Shown: piece after piece, positions 60,168-64,000 of the stretch
Layout of the letters: the number at the start of each line of letters is the position of its first letter
Position numbering within the stretch: the stretch's first letter is position 1
Source: Halomonas sp. MCCC 1A13316
GTDB taxonomy: Bacteria > Pseudomonadota > Gammaproteobacteria > Pseudomonadales > Halomonadaceae
Reading direction: 5' to 3'
Length of the DNA stretch: 64,000 nucleotides
Assembly: GCF_014931605.1 (NCBI RefSeq)
Contig: NZ_CP053382.1
Coordinates: forward strand, 2,418,001-2,482,000
Program-made: the position numbers and the translations under genes
The notes under the pieces: generated by a model
Told to the model about the DNA's origin: nothing
Database searches by the model: none
What the model saw: the letters and a program-made list of their open reading frames with translations, nothing else

Positions 60168-61178
60168 ATGAAACGTAAATCCGTTACCTCACGCGATGTC
60201 GCCCGGCTAGCCGGTGTTTCGCAATCCGCCGTCAGCCGCAGCTTCTCCCCCGAGGCCAAGGTCTCGGAGAGCACGCGCCGGAAGGTAATGGAGGCCTCCC
60301 GCGAGCTGGGCTATCGCCCCAACACGATCGCCCGCTCGCTCATCACCCGCTCGAGCCGCACCATCGCCGTGGTGACCTACAGCCTGGAGAACCCCTTCTA
60401 CAGCTTCATGCTGGAGAAGGCCTCACGCTTCTTCCAGGCGCAGGGCTATCACCTGTTGATGTTCTTCGCCCCACCGAGTGGCGACTTCGATGCGGTGCTC
60501 GACGACATCATTCGCAGCCAGGTCGAGGGCGTGTTGCTGCTCGCCATCACCATGACGCAGCGCCAGGCCGGTCTGGTGGACGACTTCGGCATACCAGTGG
60601 TGATCATCAACCGCACTGTTGACTATGCCGGAATCAGCCAGGTGGGTAGCGACAATTACCAAGGCGGCTACTGGGCCGGTCGCTACCTGGCCTCCCTGGG
60701 GCATCAACGCATTGCCTTCCTGGGCGGCCTGCCGGAGTCATCGACGCACCAGCAGCGTGAGGCCGGTTTCCTCGAAGGGCTGCGTTCCAAGGATCAGACC
60801 TGCCCGGCAAGCGAGGTCGGCAATTATCGCTATGAGGATGCCTGCCAGGCGACCCGCCGCCTGTTCAGCTCGCCCACGCCCCCGGACGCCCTCTTCGCGG
60901 CCAACGACCTGATGGCACTCGCCGCCATGGAGATCCTGCGGCACGAGTTCGCGCTCAAAGTGCCCGGCGAAGTCTCGATCATCGGCTTCGACGACGTGCC
61001 CATGGCGGCCTGGCCCAGCCACGCGCTGACCACCGTCAGGCAGCCCGTCGACATGATGATCGAAAAAGCTACCGAGCTGCTGATGAAGCAGGTAGCACAG
61101 GAGGATATGCCACCCGAGCACCACATCTTGCCGGTTACTCCCATGCTGCGTGGCAGTACTCGTCCGCCAGTTCGTTAA
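60168..61178 (+). CDS. LacI-family transcriptional regulator
   Basis: This 336-residue regulator has an N-terminal helix-turn-helix (VTSRDVARLAGVSQSAVSRSFSPEAKVSESTRRKVMEASRELGYRPN, residues 5-52). A sugar-binding-protein-like effector domain follows (VVIINRTVDYAGISQVGSDNYQGGYWAGRYL, SIIGFDDVPMAAWPSHALTTVRQP). It closes the TRAP/BKACE operon and probably controls it through TGCATACGTATGCA at 53860-53873. The ligand is unknown. A hairpin terminator follows. Confidence 0.92.
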   Translation: MKRKSVTSRDVARLAGVSQSAVSRSFSPEAKVSESTRRKVMEASRELGYRPNTIARSLITRSSRTIAVVTYSLENPFYSFMLEKASRFFQAQGYHLLMFFAPPSGDFDAVLDDIIRSQVEGVLLLAITMTQRQAGLVDDFGIPVVIINRTVDYAGISQVGSDNYQGGYWAGRYLASLGHQRIAFLGGLPESSTHQQREAGFLEGLRSKDQTCPASEVGNYRYEDACQATRRLFSSPTPPDALFAANDLMALAAMEILRHEFALKVPGEVSIIGFDDVPMAAWPSHALTTVRQPVDMMIEKATELLMKQVAQEDMPPEHHILPVTPMLRGSTRPPVR

Positions 61179-61195
61179 CCTTGCCCAGAAACCAA

Positions 61196-61229
61196 AAGCC
61201 GCCGCGTCGAGTCATCGAGGCGGCGGCTT
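61196..61229. terminator. Bidirectional intrinsic terminator
   Basis: AAGCCGCCGC pairs with GCGGCGGCTT around a 14-base loop, with A-rich sequence on the left and TT-rich on the right. It lies between the convergent lacI gene and the sugar-phosphate transferase gene. Confidence 0.78.
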
Positions 61230-61270
61230 CTGGTATCTGGCTTTCTTGGGCTTACTTAGCTGGCCAACGG

Positions 61271-62551
61271 CTATCTGGACCCATAACCCGTCACGATCGT
61301 CTTGAGCGTCTTGAAGGCAATGAGAATATCCAGCCACAGGGAAAAGTGCTTGATGTAGTAGAAGTCGTACTGCAGCTTGGTGGTCATGCCATCCACCTCG
61401 GCGGCATAGCCCTGCTCCACCTGGGCCCAGCCGGAAATACCCGGCCGTACCACATGGCGATAGCTGAAAAACGGCACGTCGCGCTCATACCAATCGGAGA
61501 GTTCCATGGATTCGGGGCGCGGCCCGATGAAGCTCATCTCTCCCTTGATCACGTTGAACAGCTGCGGCAGCTCGTCGAGGCGGTACTTGCGAATGAAGCG
61601 CCCCACCCGAGTGATACGAGGGTCATCGTCTCCTGCCGTGAAGCCCAGGCCTTTCTGGTCCATATACATGCTGCGGAACTTGTAGACCCTGAACGGCACG
61701 GCGCGAAAGCCCATTCGGCGCTGAATGAACAGTGCTGGGCCTGGGCTGTCCAGGCGAATGGCGATGGCAGTAGCCAGCATGATGGGGGCCAGCAACGGTA
61801 GCAGCAACAGCGCCGCGACCAGGTCGATAAAGCGTTTCACTCCTTGATAACTCAGCGAGGGCAACAGACTACCGTATTCGTTCTCGGTGAGATGCTCGAT
61901 GCGTACCCGCCCCGACATCGATTCCTGAATTTGCCTAACATGGTAAACGGGAATGTGGTGCAACGTGCAGCGCGCCAGGAATCTCTCCCACTCGGGTGAA
62001 AGTTCCTCAGCATGGAGATCCGCCACGACACCATCGTAGCGGACGCCCCCCAAATCGGGATGCGTCAGGCTGCGCAGTTCGATATCTGGCGTGGGCTCCA
62101 ATTCACCGACACGCCCTACCGGTACCACCCCGAGCTTCATGCGCCTGTAGCGGCGCCCCAGGAAGAAGGCCAAATAGAACCAGCCGAGGCTCATCAGGAA
62201 ACTGACGAACAGAACCTGACGGGTGTACTCCTCGCGAGTAAAGAAGAGAATTGCGACTACCAATAAGTAAGCCACTGCTATAGTAGGGGCAATAAAGGCT
62301 GATACACGCGCCCCCGGGAAGCGATGCATGCGGCGTAGCGTCCACAGGATACCTATAAAAGCCAGCACACATGCTATCAATGTGTTACTGCGATAAGGTG
62401 GAAGATATTCCCAAAAACCCCAACCCCAGCGATCCCACGCAGGCAGGCCGACTATCAGAAGCGCGCCAACGATAAGCTGAAACGGCCACCCCAATAGCAG
62501 CGCTTCATACCAACGAGAGTGTCGGCGCTCGTAGCGTATACGCTCTTTCAT
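61271..62551 (-). CDS. Polyprenyl-phosphate sugar-phosphate transferase (WcaJ/WbaP family)
   Basis: This 426-residue membrane protein has several N-terminal helices and a cytosolic domain (residues to about 225). A transferase domain of the PglC/WbaP type follows: a re-entrant helix ([21 protein letters not shown]), [32 protein letters not shown] [25 protein letters not shown], and [12 protein letters not shown]. It starts exopolysaccharide or O-antigen repeat assembly by moving a sugar phosphate onto undecaprenyl phosphate. It is in line with the GT2 and ManC genes upstream. The first sugar (glucose or galactose type) is not decidable. Confidence 0.92.
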   Translation of the reverse strand: MKERIRYERRHSRWYEALLLGWPFQLIVGALLIVGLPAWDRWGWGFWEYLPPYRSNTLIACVLAFIGILWTLRRMHRFPGARVSAFIAPTIAVAYLLVVAILFFTREEYTRQVLFVSFLMSLGWFYLAFFLGRRYRRMKLGVVPVGRVGELEPTPDIELRSLTHPDLGGVRYDGVVADLHAEELSPEWERFLARCTLHHIPVYHVRQIQESMSGRVRIEHLTENEYGSLLPSLSYQGVKRFIDLVAALLLLPLLAPIMLATAIAIRLDSPGPALFIQRRMGFRAVPFRVYKFRSMYMDQKGLGFTAGDDDPRITRVGRFIRKYRLDELPQLFNVIKGEMSFIGPRPESMELSDWYERDVPFFSYRHVVRPGISGWAQVEQGYAAEVDGMTTKLQYDFYYIKHFSLWLDILIAFKTLKTIVTGYGSR

Positions 62552-62631
62552 TCCTATCTACTTTTCTAGATGGTTTCGGTGCATGCAGTCTAACGAAGAT
62601 TTCTGCCTATTGCTCAAGAATTAATCCCAAG

Positions 62632-63399
62632 CTAGCTCAAACGAGCCTTTATAAACTGAGGAACCTTTGAGATATTTTTGCAGGGCAATGCCACCAAAGG
62701 GTTAATTCCATTGTTACGCATCGCGGTGATGTCTTCTCGTGACTTCCGAAGAATCTGCCGGACACTGCCATTGCTGGCTCCACCCACCCGCATCTTGACC
62801 AGCACTTCGGGGAGGTATGCGACTTTGAATTTCTCGTTCTTAAGATAACGAAGCATGGCATCGTAGTCACCAGCGATGCGGTAGGCCAAATCGAACCCCC
62901 CCATCTCTTGATAGAGCTCACGTCTCATAAAGAAAGTTGGGTGCGGCGGCATCCAACCAAATTTCAATTTATCTCGATTAAAAGTACCAGCACTCCAGTG
63001 TCGTATCACTCGCTCGGTATTCGCCGCTTCGACGTACTGTAAGTCACCATACACCGCGCCCACACCAGGATCGTTGAAGCATGCCGCTACTCGGCTGAGC
63101 ACATCGGTATGAGCGTAAAGATCATCGGAATGCAAAAAGCCAATCACTTCACCACGAGCCTGGGCAATGCCCTTATTCAAGGCATCATAGATTCCGAAGT
63201 CAGGCTCTGAAACAAGAACATCGCTATCCCCAAGGGTACTACGAGCTATCACAACAGTCGCATCTTTTGAAGCTCCATCAATCACAACATGCTCGACATC
63301 AGACCAAGTCTGCTGTTTCAGAGTGACAATGGCCTCTCCAATAGTAGCCTGGCTGTTGAAGCAGGCGGTAATCACAGAAAACGTAAGAGGCTTATCCAT
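62632..63399 (-). CDS. Glycosyltransferase family 2
   Basis: This 255-residue GT-A enzyme has the start FSVITACFNSQATIGEAIVTL, the VVIDGASKDATV segment, FGIYDALNKGIAQARGEVIGFLHSDD (metal-binding HSDD) and HPTFFMRRELYQEMGGFDLAYRIAGDYDAML (catalytic Asp). It resembles WcaA/WcaE-like colanic-type transferases. It starts where the manC gene ends (one-base overlap), so it is co-transcribed with it. The donor may be GDP-linked, given the ManC neighbour; this is an inference. Confidence 0.9.
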   Translation of the reverse strand: MDKPLTFSVITACFNSQATIGEAIVTLKQQTWSDVEHVVIDGASKDATVVIARSTLGDSDVLVSEPDFGIYDALNKGIAQARGEVIGFLHSDDLYAHTDVLSRVAACFNDPGVGAVYGDLQYVEAANTERVIRHWSAGTFNRDKLKFGWMPPHPTFFMRRELYQEMGGFDLAYRIAGDYDAMLRYLKNEKFKVAYLPEVLVKMRVGGASNGSVRQILRKSREDITAMRNNGINPLVALPCKNISKVPQFIKARLS

Positions 63400-64000
63400 C
63401 AGCAGCGTCCGTAGCGGTCGTTAAAGCGAACTATATCATCTTCGCCCAGATAGGAACCCGACTGTACCTCAATAAGCTCCAACGGGATCTTGCCAGGATT
63501 TTCCAACGCATGTACTTGTCCAAGCGGGATATAAGTCGATTCGTCCTCTTTCACCAGGTAGCTCTTCTCGCCATTGGTAACCTTGGCGGTACCAGAAACC
63601 ACCACCCAATGTTCGGCGCGGTGGTGGTGCATCTGCACGGAGAGCTTGGCACCAGGCTTTACAGTGATCCGCTTAACCTGATAGCGGTGGCCATTTTCGA
63701 TGCTGTCATACACACCCCAGGGACGGTAGACCTCGCGATGGTTGTGATGCTCGCTCCGTCCTTCTGACTTGAGACGCTCGACGATGCGCTTGACCTCCTG
63801 CACACGACCCTTATGGGCCACCAGCACAGCATCCTTGGTTTCAACTACCACGAGATTCTCGACGCCAATCGTGGCGACCAGGCGATGATCCGCATGGATA
63901 AACAGGTCACTGCTATCTTCCATCAGCACATCGCCATGACAAGCGTTACCCTGCTCGTCACGCTTACTGACTTCCCACAGGGCCGACCATGACCCAATAT
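63399..64000 (-). CDS. manC: Mannose-1-phosphate guanylyltransferase / mannose-6-phosphate isomerase, C-terminal part (cut by window edge)
   Basis: The frame runs out of the window at the right edge, and residues before the first internal start still read family-like ([20 protein letters not shown]). Present are the end of the nucleotidyltransferase domain ([16 protein letters not shown]), the linker, and the cupin isomerase domain ([55 protein letters not shown]). The enzyme makes GDP-mannose for exopolysaccharide or LPS. It precedes a GT2 and a sugar-phosphate transferase in the same direction, so it feeds that polysaccharide pathway. Confidence 0.93.
   Translation of the reverse strand, partial: IGSWSALWEVSKRDEQGNACHGDVLMEDSSDLFIHADHRLVATIGVENLVVVETKDAVLVAHKGRVQEVKRIVERLKSEGRSEHHNHREVYRPWGVYDSIENGHRYQVKRITVKPGAKLSVQMHHHRAEHWVVVSGTAKVTNGEKSYLVKEDESTYIPLGQVHALENPGKIPLELIEVQSGSYLGEDDIVRFNDRYGRC

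Overview
The window looks like accessory-rich chromosome of a moderately high-GC gammaproteobacterium, most likely Halomonas or a close relative. This is an inference from gene content: exopolysaccharide genes, several TRAP transporters, a Gac/Rsm-type small RNA and UmuDC remnants. No rRNA, complete tRNA or CRISPR array was seen.

Layout. (1) 1-5705: envelope or exopolysaccharide genes (glycosyltransferases, an LPS-kinase-like protein, an O-antigen-ligase-like protein), ending in a broken IS3 copy. (2) 6510-9529: a polar amino-acid ABC transporter. (3) 10193-19958: an acid-sugar catabolic locus with a class II aldolase/decarboxylase, two DUF1537 kinases and a LacI regulator on the minus strand. 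Facing it across a perfect palindromic operator are a RuBisCO-like protein, a TRAP transporter and an SDR. (4) 20036-27270: decaying genes. An ADP-forming acyl-CoA synthetase is split by an IS66 element with a perfect 8-bp target duplication, an acyl-CoA dehydrogenase is frameshifted, and umuDC is multiply frameshifted but keeps its LexA box. (5) 27403-27637: a CsrA-sequestering RsmZ/CsrB-like small RNA with an upstream GacA box, not represented by any ORF. (6) 27643-31586: YedK, a hypothetical gene, orphan MbcA/ParS/Xre-type antitoxin genes and a second degenerate IS3. (7) 31599-37272: an amidase, an ABC uptake system whose permease and ATPase are one polypeptide, a GntR regulator and a DUF1989 protein, with two copies of a probable operator. 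(8) 37481-53423: a mobile-island region with an IS481 copy carrying one amber codon, an Ash/C4-like leader, a coupled small protein/winged-helix/SF2-helicase operon, a tyrosine integrase, many transposase fragments, a T5orf172 gene between two 590-bp direct repeats, and a three-gene module ending in two giant tyrosine recombinases. (9) 53860-61178: a TRAP transporter operon with an SDR, a hydroxyacyl-CoA-type dehydrogenase, a BKACE enzyme, a gamma-carbonic-anhydrase-like protein and a LacI regulator. (10) 61271-64000: exopolysaccharide genes again (sugar-phosphate transferase, GT2, ManC), so polysaccharide genes lie on both sides of the accessory block.

How the parts work together. The two LacI-controlled loci each couple TRAP uptake of a carboxylate to soluble enzymes. 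The first phosphorylates oxo-acid sugars and cleaves or decarboxylates them (OtnC, RuBisCO-like protein). The second oxidises a 3-hydroxy acid and cleaves the resulting beta-keto acid with acetyl-CoA. All four substrate-binding-protein genes are followed by a strong stem-loop before the next transporter gene, which suggests differential expression within operons.
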